From the NCBI GenBank assembly GCA_025357755.1, contig JANXOP010000207.1, positions 1-64,000 on the forward strand: a stretch of 64,000 nt of DNA. Reading direction: 5' to 3'. A program made the translations under genes and the position numbers. Below are positions 36,072 through 45,211 of this stretch, one piece after another (the stretch's first letter is position 1; each line of letters begins with the position of its first letter). Source of the DNA: Kofleriaceae bacterium. GTDB lineage: Bacteria; Myxococcota_A; Polyangia; Haliangiales; Haliangiaceae. The notes beneath the pieces were generated by a model, which had not been told where the DNA came from, did no database searches, and saw only the letters and a list, made by a program, of their open reading frames with translations.

Positions 36072-38341
36072 GTGGACGACCCGGATCTCGAAGCAGTCCG
36101 ACCGAAGCTGGCTTGGAAGCCGGTGGCTCTCGAGACCGAAATCCTCGCGGCACTCGACGCGCCCAAACAAGACCACGAAACGTTAGAAGCCGCGTTCCGA
36201 CGCAAAGAACACGAGATCGGCGCGGTGTTCGCGCGGCTGACTCCTGCAGATTCGCTCGCGCTCGAACGACGTCTGAACTTGTCACTCGCAGGCGACCCGA
36301 TCGCGGCACGCTTCGCCCGCCTGGTGGCCCTGGCCGCCATCGGCTCATCAGCTTCCTTTCGGAGATGCGCCGTCGCCAGCCGCGCCGAGCTCACGTTGGA
36401 GCTCGCCATGGATAACGCGCAGCTCGCAGCTGATCCGTTCGCCCACGAGATTCGTCGTCTCTCTTCGGCGATCATCTCGGCGTCGGATCGCTCAACGACC
36501 GATACGGTGCCGGTCGCGCCGGGTGAACTGGCGAAGCGCTTGGCCGTGTCGTTCGGTCTCCGGCCGATCGATGTCGACATCGCACTCACCGTGCTCGCCT
36601 CGCAAATCGATCACGAGTTTGGAACGCTGCTGCACACGGTTGCCGGCCGTTCAGAGCTTGGAATTCTCGCCGCCCTGTTGCCACGACTCGAGCAACGCCT
36701 CTGCTGTTTCGACGCGGTCGGAGCCGATGCACCCGCCGTCGCCTCTCGATTACTGCGGCGGTCCGAGATCGAAGGGCAGGGCGTGCTGTCCGCCACGCGA
36801 CGGTTTCGTTCGGCGGTCTTCGGCGTACACCTGCTGTCATCACTCCCCGCGTTCGCAGAACTGATCGTGACCGACGGACCGGGTGCACCGTGGATCCCGA
36901 CGTCGCCGAGCCTTCATGGCGCGATGTGTAAACCCGCCGGCGCAATGTGCATCGTCAGCGGCGAATCGGGCAGTGGTAGGACCAGTTGGGCAACCAAGGC
37001 CGCTCGCTCCGTTTCGAGCACCGCGCTGCGGATCGATGCCGCTCGCGCTGCACGCGCCGATGGCAACGTGAGTATCGAGCTTCGCGAGCTGCTCGAGGAC
37101 TCCACGCTACTGGGTGCGGCGATCGTCCTGGACAACGTCGGTGAGATGCTCGCCCCCAACTCGCGCCTCGCGTCACTGATCGAGGAAGTGGTCGCAGCGG
37201 CACCGTTACGGATGTTCGTCGTGGTGGACAACATCGCTGCGGTCGATCCCCGAATCGCGACGCGCGCCCTGACCCACGTCAAAATCGAAGCTCCTCCTTC
37301 TGCTGTTCGCCGAGACATGTGGTCGCGTGCTCGGTCCGGTTCGCCGATCCCGAACAGCCTCGCCCAGGATCTCGTCTTGACCCCGCGACAGATCCGCAAC
37401 GCAGTCACGCTGGTCGAGGCCGGTGTCGACCCGATCTCCGCAGCGCTCGAACAGCTGTCTGCGAACGGCCTCACGATGCCGGACCGCAGCTCGAGCAAGC
37501 TCGACGCGCTCGTCTTGCCCCCGGATGTGCGTGCCGAGATCGTCGAACTGATCGGTGCGATTCGCGCGCGTGCCGATGTGGCGAAAGACGTGAGCTCCGG
37601 CCGCGGTCGCGCGATCACTGCAATGTTCAACGGCGAGTCAGGAACCGGCAAGACCTTCGCGTGCGAGGTGATCGCGGCTGAAGTCGGGCTGCCGCTGATG
37701 CGAGTCAACGTCGCGAGCCTCGTCGACAAGTACATCGGCGAGACCGAGAAAAATCTCGTGCGTGTGTTCGCCCAGGCACAAGGTCAAGGCGGCATCCTGT
37801 TCTTCGACGAAGCCGACGCGATGTTCGGCGCCCGCACCGATGTCTCGCGTGCGCAGGATCGGTACGCCAACCTCGAGACCAACTTGCTCCTCCAGTTGAT
37901 GGAGCAGTTCACCGGTGTCGTGTTGCTCACGACCAACCTTAAACAGAATATCGACGCGGCCTTCATGCGCCGGACCATGTTCAAGGTCTACTTCGAAGCG
38001 CCCGAGCCGGTCGAGCGCGTGAAGCTCTGGCGAACAGTGCTGCCGAGCGTTACGAGCAGGGCATCGATTTTGGTCGGCTTGCTCGGACCTTCGAGCTGAG
38101 TGGCGGATCGATCCGCGCCGCTGCACTGCGCGCGGCATACCGCGCAACGGCAGCGAAGCGAGCGGTGTCGATGGCCGATCTCGCCGAGTGCGCGCAACTC
38201 GAAACTCATGGGATGGGCCGCGTCGCGGGTGGGTCAATTCTCGTGAGCGCCGAAGAGGACGTCAACTTCTTCCACCCAACGCGTTGGAGTGATGTAGTTG
38301 TCGCTCAGCACCGTACGGTAGCTGCCGCGCATCCACGGTAG
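36072..38341 (+). pseudogene. third AAA+ ATPase, eCIS type, frameshifted near the 3' end
   Basis: The main frame (36072-38099) encodes a tandem AAA+ protein: first P-loop GESGSGRTS (about 296), second Walker A GESGTGKT (about 519), Walker B LFFDEADAMFG (about 575), and [16 protein letters not shown]. At about 38042-38050 the coding sense moves to another frame (AERYEQGIDFGRLARTFELS, then GGSIRAAALRAAYRATAAK), which carries the expected lid domain and runs to a TAG at 38339-38341. The ORF as written loses the C-terminal lid and gains an unrelated 15-residue tail. It lacks the lipoprotein and helical partners of the other two cassettes. A sequencing error at this point is the alternative. Confidence 0.78.
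38291..38310. repeat. second copy of the 20-bp motif at 122-141
   Basis: GATGTAGTTGTCGCTCAGCA here matches 122-141 at 19 of 20 positions, and similarity ends at the same CA. It lies at the end of the third AAA+ gene, so both occurrences border AAA+ cassettes. It may be an IS end or another recombination site. Confidence 0.5.
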
Positions 38342-38467
38342 CCGGCTCTACCGATCTAAAGTAGTGGGCGAGACCGGTTCGGCATCGAAGAAGTGCGGCT
38401 GGATCGGAATCGCGAAGCGCTTCACCGTGCTCGCGGTACACGTTCACCGACTCATATGTCGAGCGAA

Positions 38468-38590
38468 TGTCGATCCCTCACAGGTCACGTCACGGACGAG
38501 ATGCAACGGCACCACTCCAACGTCGGGATCGATGAGAAGCGGGCGGCGATCGCTGGAGCGATCCAGTTGGTCGCGGCAGGTGACCGAGTG
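38468..38590 (+). pseudogene. tyrosine integrase C-terminal remnant
   Basis: The plus-strand frame reads [20 protein letters not shown] followed by [16 protein letters not shown]. This is the end of a phage-type tyrosine recombinase: LTGHVTxxMQxHYS surrounds the catalytic His and the final nucleophilic Tyr, which here is His (HHS instead of HYS). Only about 40 residues of the family are left, and the rest of the catalytic domain is absent upstream. It lies about 100 bp from a partial tRNA gene, as integrases do. Confidence 0.72.
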
Positions 38591-38691
38591 ATCGGGCTCG
38601 ACCACGCGTCAGGTGGGAGTGACTTCGTTCGCGAGGCCCGTTTGGTCGGGCACCTTACAAACAGCCGACCACTTTTCACCGAGTTACGTCG

Positions 38692-38733
38692 AGCGGGATA
38701 TGAGATTCGAACTCACGACCTTCAGCTTGGGAA
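38692..38733 (-). other. 3' half of tRNA-Gly(CCC), likely attachment site
   Basis: On the minus strand 38733-38692 reads the anticodon loop TTCCCAA, the 3' anticodon strand GCTGA, the variable loop, the T arm with TTCGAAT, and the acceptor strand ATCCCGC plus T. The 5' half (D arm, acceptor GCGGGAT, anticodon strand TCAGC) is absent: the base after the loop starts unrelated sequence. A copy of a tRNA that begins exactly at the anticodon loop is the usual footprint of tyrosine-integrase insertion. By orientation, the element should lie to the right and the host chromosome to the left. Confidence 0.78.
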
Positions 38734-39012
38734 TGCAAGATAGGCTCTTTCGTCAACACCACTTACAAAGCAACTCAACAACTTAACGTGTCGTCCTGTC
38801 CCAAGGCGTTGCGTGTTTGAGCACTCAAAGTGGGGTTTTCGGTGGGGTCGTTCTGAAATTCCTCGACGGAGATTTTTCGGCGTTTTCTGACCTTCAGCTT
38901 AAACAGCTGAGGGTCGCGATTTTCGTCAGCGATTTGCGTCATGCGATTTTGTTCGATGAGTTCGCCGCGCAGAAGGTGGGGTTTCGGTGGGGTCCGGAGG
39001 CCGTTGGCTGGC
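38734..39012. other. non-coding stretch at island edge
   Basis: No supported gene. It contains two GTGGGGTTTTCGGTGGGGT-like segments (near 38831 and 38979) in the same orientation, and a 12-base repeat of the tRNA anticodon-stem sequence GACCTTCAGCTT at 38889-38900. Both may be recombination leftovers. Confidence 0.35.
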
Positions 39013-39423
39013 TCATGTCGGAGTGTAGGCGCGCTCGGCGAGGATTCGTCCCTCATTGGACCTCACCTCGTAGTTCAGGTGACGCAGGAAGCTGAGCCCG
39101 AGGAGGCCGTCGATGTCCCAACCCGTGGGCAGGTCCTGCGCGTAGACGCGAAACTCTTGCTCCACCATGCCCAAGCATTCGAGCTGTTTCACACGCAGCA
39201 TGTAGCCCTGCTCGCGTCCCGCGATCGAACGCGTGCTCGCGACTTGCTCCCCGTGTTGGCGAGCGCTGTAACCCAGCTCGTCGAGTAGCTCGGGTGCGAT
39301 GATCGTCGGTCCGGCGCCCGTGTCGACGACGAGTCGCAAATCTCGTTCCTGACCCTGCGCGCCCCACAAGCGCGCGTGAACGATGATGAGATCGCCTTCA
39401 GGATCGAAGGTCGTCACCGTCAT
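39013..39423 (-). CDS. retropepsin-like aspartic protease
   Basis: A 136-aa protein with the single-domain aspartyl protease signature: LVVDTGAGPTIIAPELLDEL (DTGA active site, about residue 30) and the later GLLGLSFLRHLNYEV, matching the hydrophobic-hydrophobic-Gly element of retropepsins. It probably works as a cytosolic dimer; the substrate is unknown. The ATG at 39423 overlaps the stop of the upstream partner by 4 bp, so the two form a unit. Confidence 0.8.
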   Translation of the reverse strand: MTVTTFDPEGDLIIVHARLWGAQGQERDLRLVVDTGAGPTIIAPELLDELGYSARQHGEQVASTRSIAGREQGYMLRVKQLECLGMVEQEFRVYAQDLPTGWDIDGLLGLSFLRHLNYEVRSNEGRILAERAYTPT

Positions 39424-39701
39424 GAACGCGCGTGCCACAGAGGATCGATGTCGCCATTGATGAGCTTCCCCGTCCAGAAGCATCCTACCGAACGGCGGTT
39501 CGCCGCGTGCAGCGCCTTCATCGTGGGCGTCGCTGCCTTGCGCTCCGCGAACGTCGCGATGACCTCGGCCGCGGTGAACGCGAAGTCGGTCCTGTTGACC
39601 CACGCGATGTCGGCGAGGGCGACCCACTGGTCGGGATAACGCGCGCAGATCTCGACCCACGTAAGGTGCTCGACCGGCTCGGCGACTTGGCTCGTGACCA
39701 T
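39420..39701 (-). CDS. small partner protein of the retropepsin gene
   Basis: A 93-aa protein (HLTWVEICARYPDQWVALAD, then FAFTAAEVIATFAERKAATP and SVGCFWTGKLINGDIDPLWH). Coupled to the protease by an ATGA overlap. No family firmly recognised; short WVE..YPDQWVAL proteins are often encoded next to retropepsin-like genes. It could be the substrate, a regulator or an antitoxin-like partner. Confidence 0.68.
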   Translation of the reverse strand: MVTSQVAEPVEHLTWVEICARYPDQWVALADIAWVNRTDFAFTAAEVIATFAERKAATPTMKALHAANRRSVGCFWTGKLINGDIDPLWHARS

Positions 39702-39954
39702 AGTGGAAGCCTCCGCCCGCCACGAAGTTTGTCAAGTTTTCGAGCTCGTGGTGCGTCGGGATCGGCTGGCTACCGGATCCTGACGTCGAGCGGCACCTTC
39801 GCGGGGCTATCTCAGGTTGGCTCGTCCACCAACCGCCGGAACAGCGCAACCGTGTCGCCGTCTGCGTCGTCGACGACCATCGTCGTGGCAGCGTCGATCG
39901 GCGCTGCCACGTTGTTTCTCGTCACGCGATGTACACGTCGCCGTCGCCGGGTCG

Positions 39955-40671
39955 CTATCTCCGGGGCAACCTGTCGAGCGCATCGTAGTCGGGATCGCCG
40001 GGCTGCCAGATCGCTTCGATGTTCGGGGGGCCGATCGTCTCGCGCCACTGAATCTCCGAGGCCGCGTCTGGCTTGCCGCATCTGACGTCGACGCATAGCC
40101 GCAATAGCGAGATGCAGCTCTGCAGGCCGAGCCAACTGGCGACGTCGAAGGTGGCGACTACGATGCCCGGACGCCCGACCTTGCTAAGCACCTCCTTTTC
40201 GGACTCGTCGCACGCGGTGAAGAGCGCCTCGCCGCCCCACCACGTGAGGAATCCTCCCATCGCCATTTCTGATGCTCCGAGCTGAGAGTTGAGGTACGAG
40301 CGCGGAACTGCGAAGCACGTCACACGAGCTCGCCCCGACGCGCCCTGGCTGTCGTCGCCTTGGGAGAGTGCGTGCCGCGACAATAACTCATCGCGGAAGG
40401 TAGTTGTGATCGCTCCAACTTCGGCGGCACGCTTGATTCGTTCGTCGAAGAGGGCTCTCGTGGCGACGCGGAGCCCGTCGGATCGGATGGACGCTACCTC
40501 GTGATCGAGGTAGCGGGCACAGTGATACGCACGCACGACCGCGCCGCTGAACATCGCGCGAATCTCTTGCTCGACAGCGCGGTCCTCCTTGCCCGACGCT
40601 CGAATCCACTCGTCAACAACACTCAGGACGCCTTCGGGCCACGCCCCCACGTCCCCCATTTCGATCACCAT
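39955..40671 (-). CDS. unknown island protein with YHC...WGGE motifs
   Basis: A 238-aa protein. Conserved-looking elements are AYHCARYLDHEVASIRSDGL (about 50-70), LLSRHALS (about 108) and GGFLTWWGGEALF (about 147), then GRPGIVVATFDV. The pattern of an early YH-x(2)-R, a middle His-Ser and a late GGE suggests an enzyme, conceivably ADP-ribosyltransferase-like; this is speculation from motif layout only. No signal peptide or membrane helix. It lies alone between the retropepsin pair and the TIR-like gene. Confidence 0.6.
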   Translation of the reverse strand: MVIEMGDVGAWPEGVLSVVDEWIRASGKEDRAVEQEIRAMFSGAVVRAYHCARYLDHEVASIRSDGLRVATRALFDERIKRAAEVGAITTTFRDELLSRHALSQGDDSQGASGRARVTCFAVPRSYLNSQLGASEMAMGGFLTWWGGEALFTACDESEKEVLSKVGRPGIVVATFDVASWLGLQSCISLLRLCVDVRCGKPDAASEIQWRETIGPPNIEAIWQPGDPDYDALDRLPRR

Positions 40672-40841
40672 CGGCGTAGCCTAACGCGTTGCGCCGCGGA
40701 CGCGTCGACCGAGCGGTAGCTTGGCAGATGAGGTCGGCGCCTAAGGCTCGGCTCTACCTCTTCCGTTGTCTCTTGACCGACCTCGTGCATCCCTCAACCT
40801 CAGAACCGGACGGCGTCAGTGTCGTCGGCCAGCGCTCGGCA

Positions 40842-42020
40842 TCAGTAGTCAACGTCTTGCTTGATATCGACGACGAATGGTTCGCCACCCGAGTTGACGT
40901 GTCGCGTGCCACGAAAGTCGATCTCGACGAGTCTACCGGCGGCGACCCTAAGCACGAGGCGATCGATTCGCTCTACACAGCTCGTGAGCAGAAGCACCCG
41001 GACGAGTTCGAGACGGACCAACTCCCACGCAAGGCGTTCGGTGCGATCGACGCTGGCAAGTAAGCGAGGAAGCGCCGACTCGATCACCGGCGTGGCGCTC
41101 ATGCCGCGGATCAGCGTCTCAGGCCCATGCATGTCGTTCTTTCGGGCCTTGGGCTCGCCGGTCAGCAGACGACGTGCCCGTTGTTCGGCGATCTCGTCGG
41201 CGCTCATCCCGTTGGGGCCGCCCAGACTCATTTCCTGCTGCCAGCCTCGACGCTCGTACCCCTCGCGTATCGTCACCACCACCGTGCCTGTTGCCTGCGC
41301 ATCGTGCGTGATACCAGAGTTCGACAGCACGCCTTGAGCGAGATGATGGGCGTAGACGAGCTCGACCTCCGATCTCTGCTGCAATTGGCGCACGGCGAAC
41401 TCATCGGCCGGGTCGTCACACACGAACGTGGCTGTTACCGTGCGCCCGTTCTCGTCCACCCGCAGCCTTCGATATGGACGCCCTGCGACCAATACCCAGC
41501 TCGGACTAGCGGTGATCGTAAAGTCGCCGGCGGATGAGTGGGCTCTGGGTATCGACGTCGGCACATGCGCAGGCGCGGGCTTCACATCTGCGGCCACGCC
41601 AGGTGCGTCGGCGAGGAAGTCGCGAAGGTCGTCGAAGACCTCGCGGATGCGCGACTCGAACGATAGGTAGACGAGCCCGGCCACGTTCGAGTTGATCTGT
41701 GTGCCGCCTTGCCGGATCACGCACAGCGTCCGCCCACCTTTCGCTTGCAGCCATCGACCGATCTCTTCGAGAACGTTCGGAGCGCCGTACTCCGAACGCA
41801 CGTCCTTCGTCACGATCGCGATCGCCCTATCCGCACGCTCGATCTCTTCCTTCACTCGCTCGGCGACGGTACTTTCCGAATGGGGCGTTCCCCATGCGAC
41901 GAGGTGCGGCTCGGCGTTCAGCGCCTTCTTCTCGACCATCCAGGCCACGAGCTCGTTGCGCGGCGTCGTCGCAGCGTCGCCGCCGTAGAGCACCAACACG
42001 CGCAGCTTTCCGGAAACCAT
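40842..42020 (-). CDS. TIR-like (PF10137-type) protein with unassigned C-terminus
   Basis: A 392-aa protein. Residues 1-140 fit the TIR-like nucleotide-binding family found in CBASS Cap12 and Pycsar effectors: LRVLVLYGGD (first strand), VKEEIERADRAIAIVTKD (about 60), APNVLEEIGRWLQAKGGRTL with the likely catalytic Glu (about 85), and the tail NSNVAGLVYLSFESRIREVF. Such domains hydrolyse NAD+. Residues about 170-392 match nothing I recognise (strand-rich SPSWVLVAGRPYRRLRVDEN, then helical RLLASVDRTERLAWELVRLE) and could sense the trigger. No cyclase gene is next to it. It is divergent from qatA across 354 bp. Confidence 0.8.
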   Translation of the reverse strand: MVSGKLRVLVLYGGDAATTPRNELVAWMVEKKALNAEPHLVAWGTPHSESTVAERVKEEIERADRAIAIVTKDVRSEYGAPNVLEEIGRWLQAKGGRTLCVIRQGGTQINSNVAGLVYLSFESRIREVFDDLRDFLADAPGVAADVKPAPAHVPTSIPRAHSSAGDFTITASPSWVLVAGRPYRRLRVDENGRTVTATFVCDDPADEFAVRQLQQRSEVELVYAHHLAQGVLSNSGITHDAQATGTVVVTIREGYERRGWQQEMSLGGPNGMSADEIAEQRARRLLTGEPKARKNDMHGPETLIRGMSATPVIESALPRLLASVDRTERLAWELVRLELVRVLLLTSCVERIDRLVLRVAAGRLVEIDFRGTRHVNSGGEPFVVDIKQDVDY

Positions 42021-42374
42021 GTCCTACGGTCGCATATCACGTCGCGTTTACAAGATTCGGACGGGATCGCTACCTCCGTGAACGCGAGTGCCCCCACCGC
42101 CTGCGCCGGCAATTCGACGATGTGACGGAACCGAAGTTGATCGCCCGGGATCTCACCGACCGCAAGGACCCTAGACGACCCTAGACGCCGACCGTGGAGT
42201 CGTTAGACTGTGGTTGGTGGTGGCGCAGGGGCACGTTCGTTCGCGCCAACAAGGCGGACCGGGCGGGTCTCCGTCGGGGCCAGTATCGTGGCAGCACCGC
42301 GTGGAGCCCTACAACGGCGCTCCGGCAACGAATCGCGCCGAGGGGATTACTTCATTGAGGCAAGACATCTAGCT
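42021..42374. promoter_or_regulatory. divergent promoter region between TIR-like gene and qatA
   Basis: 354 bases without a supported gene, presumably holding both promoters. A tandem 10-bp repeat GACCCTAGAC occurs twice at 42167-42186, a possible regulator site. No clear -35/-10 pair could be fixed in this GC-rich DNA. Confidence 0.45.
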
Positions 42375-44279
42375 ATGTGGTCCGACAACGAAGCAACGCA
42401 CGACTTGCTCGGATTCAAGCACCTCGTCGAGGCCGTCAACACGATCCTGACGGACGACGATCTGCTCCCAGCCACCGTCGGGATCTTTGGTGACTGGGGG
42501 AGCGGCAAGTCGAGCCTCATCGGGATGCTGCGCGAGCGTCTCGAGGAGGACAAGGAGACGCTCGTCCTGTCGTTCAATGGCTGGCTCTTCGAGGGTTACG
42601 AGGACGCCAAGCTCGCGCTGATGGGGACCATTATCGACGAACTCGCCGACCACAAGAAGCTGACCACGAAGGCGAAGGGGCTCATCCTTGGGCTCGTTCA
42701 CCGGATCAATGTCTGGCGCGTCGGGATGGCCGCGAGTCGCGTGGCTGCTGGCTACGCAGTGGCCGGTCTTCACGGAGCCGCCGCCGGTGGCGCGCTCAGC
42801 CTGCCCGACTTTGTCGAGAAGGCGAAGGACGTCAAGCCCGAGGACCTGAAGGACTTCCTGCGCGAGAACGATCCCGGCCAGCAGCTCCGCCGTGGCGTTC
42901 GCGAGTTCCGTAAAGACTTCACCGAGCTACTCGACGAGACCAAGGTCGAGCGCATGGTCGTCATCGTCGACGATCTCGACCGTTGCACGCCGGACACCGT
43001 CATCGAGACGCTCGAAGCCATCAAGCTGTTCCTGTTCGTGCCGCACACCGCGTTCATCATCGGCGCGGACGAGCGCCTGATCCGATATGCCGTGCGTCGG
43101 CGCTTCCCCGAGCTGCCTGGCGAGCGCGCCGAGGTCGGACGCGACTACCTCGAGAAGCTGATCCAGTTTCCGGTGCGCATCCCGGCGATGGGCCGCGGCG
43201 AGACCGAGACGTACATCAAGCTGCTGCTCGCCGAGCGCTGCATCCTCGACGACGACAAGTACCACCAGCTTCGCGAGTGCGGACTGAATCTCGACACGAG
43301 CATCGATGCGAGCCTCGATCGCGCCTCGGTAGAGAAGGCGATCGGAGCCAAGCTCGAGCAGGATCTCGACGAGGCGATCTCGCTCGGCGACCAGATCGCA
43401 CCCGTACTTGCCGCGGGTCTGATGGGCAACCCGCGCCAGTGCAAGCGCTTCCTCAACACGCTGCTGATGCGTCTCGAAATGGCGCGGGCGAAGAAGGTGG
43501 CCCTCAAGCGCCGCACGCTCGCCAAGTTGATGCTGCTCGAATACATGAAGCCGGAGTCCTTCAAGGAACTCGCGCGTCTTCAGGCGGCGCAGGCCGGAAA
43601 GTCGGCCGAGCTCGCGGCGCTCGAACGTGCGCAGTTGGATCCCTCGGTTGAGGTGAAGCCAACCGTCGACGACAAGGCGAGCAAGACGAAGGCGGGAACG
43701 CCTGCGCCAGAGTCAGCCGGCCCCGGCGCGCTGGCGGCTTGGTCGACGGACGAGTGGCTCGGCCCTTGGGTGCGCTCCGAGCCATCGCTCTCCACCGACG
43801 ACCTCCGACCCTATTTCTACTTCGCGCGAGAGAAGCTCGATCCGCTCGTTGGTGTCACGCTCCGCATGAGCCCGGAGGCGCAAAACGCGCTCGCAAAGCT
43901 CCTTGGTCCCACCGCCGCCGAGCGCATGCTCGTGCTGCAACGCGCGCCGCAGATGTCGCCCGCCGATGCGGCAGCCATCTTCGAGGCGTTGGCCCGCCGG
44001 ACGCGGGAAGCGGAGTCATTGGGGATGACCGATGGCCCGCTGCCGCGCCTGATCGAGTTGGTCGACGCGCGTGCGGACCTCTTCGGCGAGTTCATCACCT
44101 TCCTAAAGTCAGTGCCGGACGCTCGCGTGCCCTTTGGGCTCCCGCCACGTCTCGCGCAACTCGCCGCGACGCCCGAGCGCAAGCCGCAGGCGATTCAGCT
44201 CCTCACGCAGTGGCGCACGAGTGGCAGCGGGCAGCTCAAGAAGACCGCCGCGACGGCGCTGGACCAGCTAGCGAAATAG
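42375..44279 (+). CDS. qatA: QatA, KAP-family P-loop NTPase
   Basis: A 634-aa KAP NTPase: WSDNEATHDLLGFKHLVEAV at the N-terminus, Walker A FGDWGSGKSS (about 38-46), the KAP signature LSFNGWLFEGYEDAKLALMG (about 60-80), an inserted hydrophobic Ala/Gly segment (about 120-145) that may associate with a membrane, and Walker B VVIVDDLDRC (about 195). QatA is the ATPase of the QatABCD anti-phage system. The ATG at 42375 is chosen over the longer frame because it gives the family's N-terminus. Followed by qatB after 2 bp. Confidence 0.9.
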   Translation: MWSDNEATHDLLGFKHLVEAVNTILTDDDLLPATVGIFGDWGSGKSSLIGMLRERLEEDKETLVLSFNGWLFEGYEDAKLALMGTIIDELADHKKLTTKAKGLILGLVHRINVWRVGMAASRVAAGYAVAGLHGAAAGGALSLPDFVEKAKDVKPEDLKDFLRENDPGQQLRRGVREFRKDFTELLDETKVERMVVIVDDLDRCTPDTVIETLEAIKLFLFVPHTAFIIGADERLIRYAVRRRFPELPGERAEVGRDYLEKLIQFPVRIPAMGRGETETYIKLLLAERCILDDDKYHQLRECGLNLDTSIDASLDRASVEKAIGAKLEQDLDEAISLGDQIAPVLAAGLMGNPRQCKRFLNTLLMRLEMARAKKVALKRRTLAKLMLLEYMKPESFKELARLQAAQAGKSAELAALERAQLDPSVEVKPTVDDKASKTKAGTPAPESAGPGALAAWSTDEWLGPWVRSEPSLSTDDLRPYFYFAREKLDPLVGVTLRMSPEAQNALAKLLGPTAAERMLVLQRAPQMSPADAAAIFEALARRTREAESLGMTDGPLPRLIELVDARADLFGEFITFLKSVPDARVPFGLPPRLAQLAATPERKPQAIQLLTQWRTSGSGQLKKTAATALDQLAK

Positions 44280-44281
44280 GT

Positions 44282-45211
44282 ATGGGCACCTCGAAGTCAT
44301 ATGGAGGGCCGACCGACGTGAGCCGCCTTCTTCCGGCATGGGCGCTTCCCGGCGGTGCGCCGGCACCGACCGGTGATGGTGATGGTGCCGGTGCTGGTGA
44401 TGGTGATGGTGCCGATGGTTCTACCCCGACGGCGCCAGCCCCGATGGCGCCAGCGCCAATGGCGCCAGTCCCGACTACGCCGGCCGGAGGTCAGCCGATC
44501 GCACCGACGGTACCTGCTCCAAATCCGGGCCCTCAATTGTGGGGGGCGGCCAAGCGGAGCCTCAGCTCGGCGCTTCGCGGTAGTGGTGGTGGCCGAGACT
44601 ACAAGCGTGCCGCCCGTGCCTACGTACGCGCGCGTGGAGGTGGTCAGCGCGCCGCGCAGTCTGCGAGCTCCGCCCGCGGTGCCACCGCCCGGCTCGCAGG
44701 GTTCTTGTCAGCCGTCTCGGCGGGAGGGTTCGCGACGGCTGTCCTGCAGCTGGGACTCGGTTCGCTTGCGGGGCGTTCCGCGCACGATGTCATGGCGGCC
44801 ATTACCAACGCCCTCGCGCCGCGCGGCGACACTCTGGTCGATGCGGCCACGCGTCAGGCAATCGCTGACACGCTAGCTGCGCTATGGGAGGAGCGTGGCG
44901 TCGTTGATGGCGGGCTCGATCGATTGCAGGCGATGACTGCGGACGACGTTCGCGGCGCCATCACCGAGTCCGTCGCCTCGTACATCTTCTATCAGTGGGT
45001 GCTCGAGCTCGGCCGCGCGATCGAGCAGCGAGCGGTGTCCACGAATCAAGCGATCGCGATGGAGCGCGAGATGCGTCAGTACATCCACGACACGCTCACC
45101 GTGGACCTCGCCGGCACCGACGTGCTCGCCGTTGAGTGGAGGGGCGCGCAGGGCCAGGCGATCATCACGAAGGTCTACGCCGACGCCTTCGCCCTCATCG
45201 AGTCCGCATGA
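44282..45211 (+). CDS. qatB: QatB
   Basis: A 309-aa protein beginning MGTSKSYGGPTDVSRLLPAW, the typical QatB start, followed by a low-complexity GDGDGAG and PAPMAPAPMAP linker (about 30-75) and a helical C-terminal domain (LAGFLSAVSAGGFATAVLQL, about 140, to the end). QatB's biochemical role is unknown, but it is required in the Qat system. The start is 2 bp after qatA; the stop overlaps qatC by 4 bp. Confidence 0.87.
   Translation: MGTSKSYGGPTDVSRLLPAWALPGGAPAPTGDGDGAGAGDGDGADGSTPTAPAPMAPAPMAPVPTTPAGGQPIAPTVPAPNPGPQLWGAAKRSLSSALRGSGGGRDYKRAARAYVRARGGGQRAAQSASSARGATARLAGFLSAVSAGGFATAVLQLGLGSLAGRSAHDVMAAITNALAPRGDTLVDAATRQAIADTLAALWEERGVVDGGLDRLQAMTADDVRGAITESVASYIFYQWVLELGRAIEQRAVSTNQAIAMEREMRQYIHDTLTVDLAGTDVLAVEWRGAQGQAIITKVYADAFALIESA
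44371..44480. repeat. low-complexity coding repeats in qatB
   Basis: Imperfect GGTGAT/GGTGCC hexamers (44371-44420) encode Gly-Asp/Gly-Ala repeats, then ATGGCGCCAGC-like 12-mers (44441-44475) encode Pro-Met-Ala-Pro. They are likely length-variable linker DNA. Confidence 0.75.

Noticed and set aside
38393-38743. A 116-aa gene spanning the integrase remnant and the partial tRNA
   Set aside because: Only the middle resembles a protein family. The end reads through the tRNA fragment, so it is a decayed remnant, not a gene.
40689-41063. A possible 124-aa gene on the plus strand
   Set aside because: More than half overlaps the TIR-like gene antisense, and it has no recognisable features.
44371-44480. 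A CRISPR-like or minisatellite array
   Set aside because: The repeats are in frame inside qatB and encode a Gly/Asp and Pro/Ala linker.
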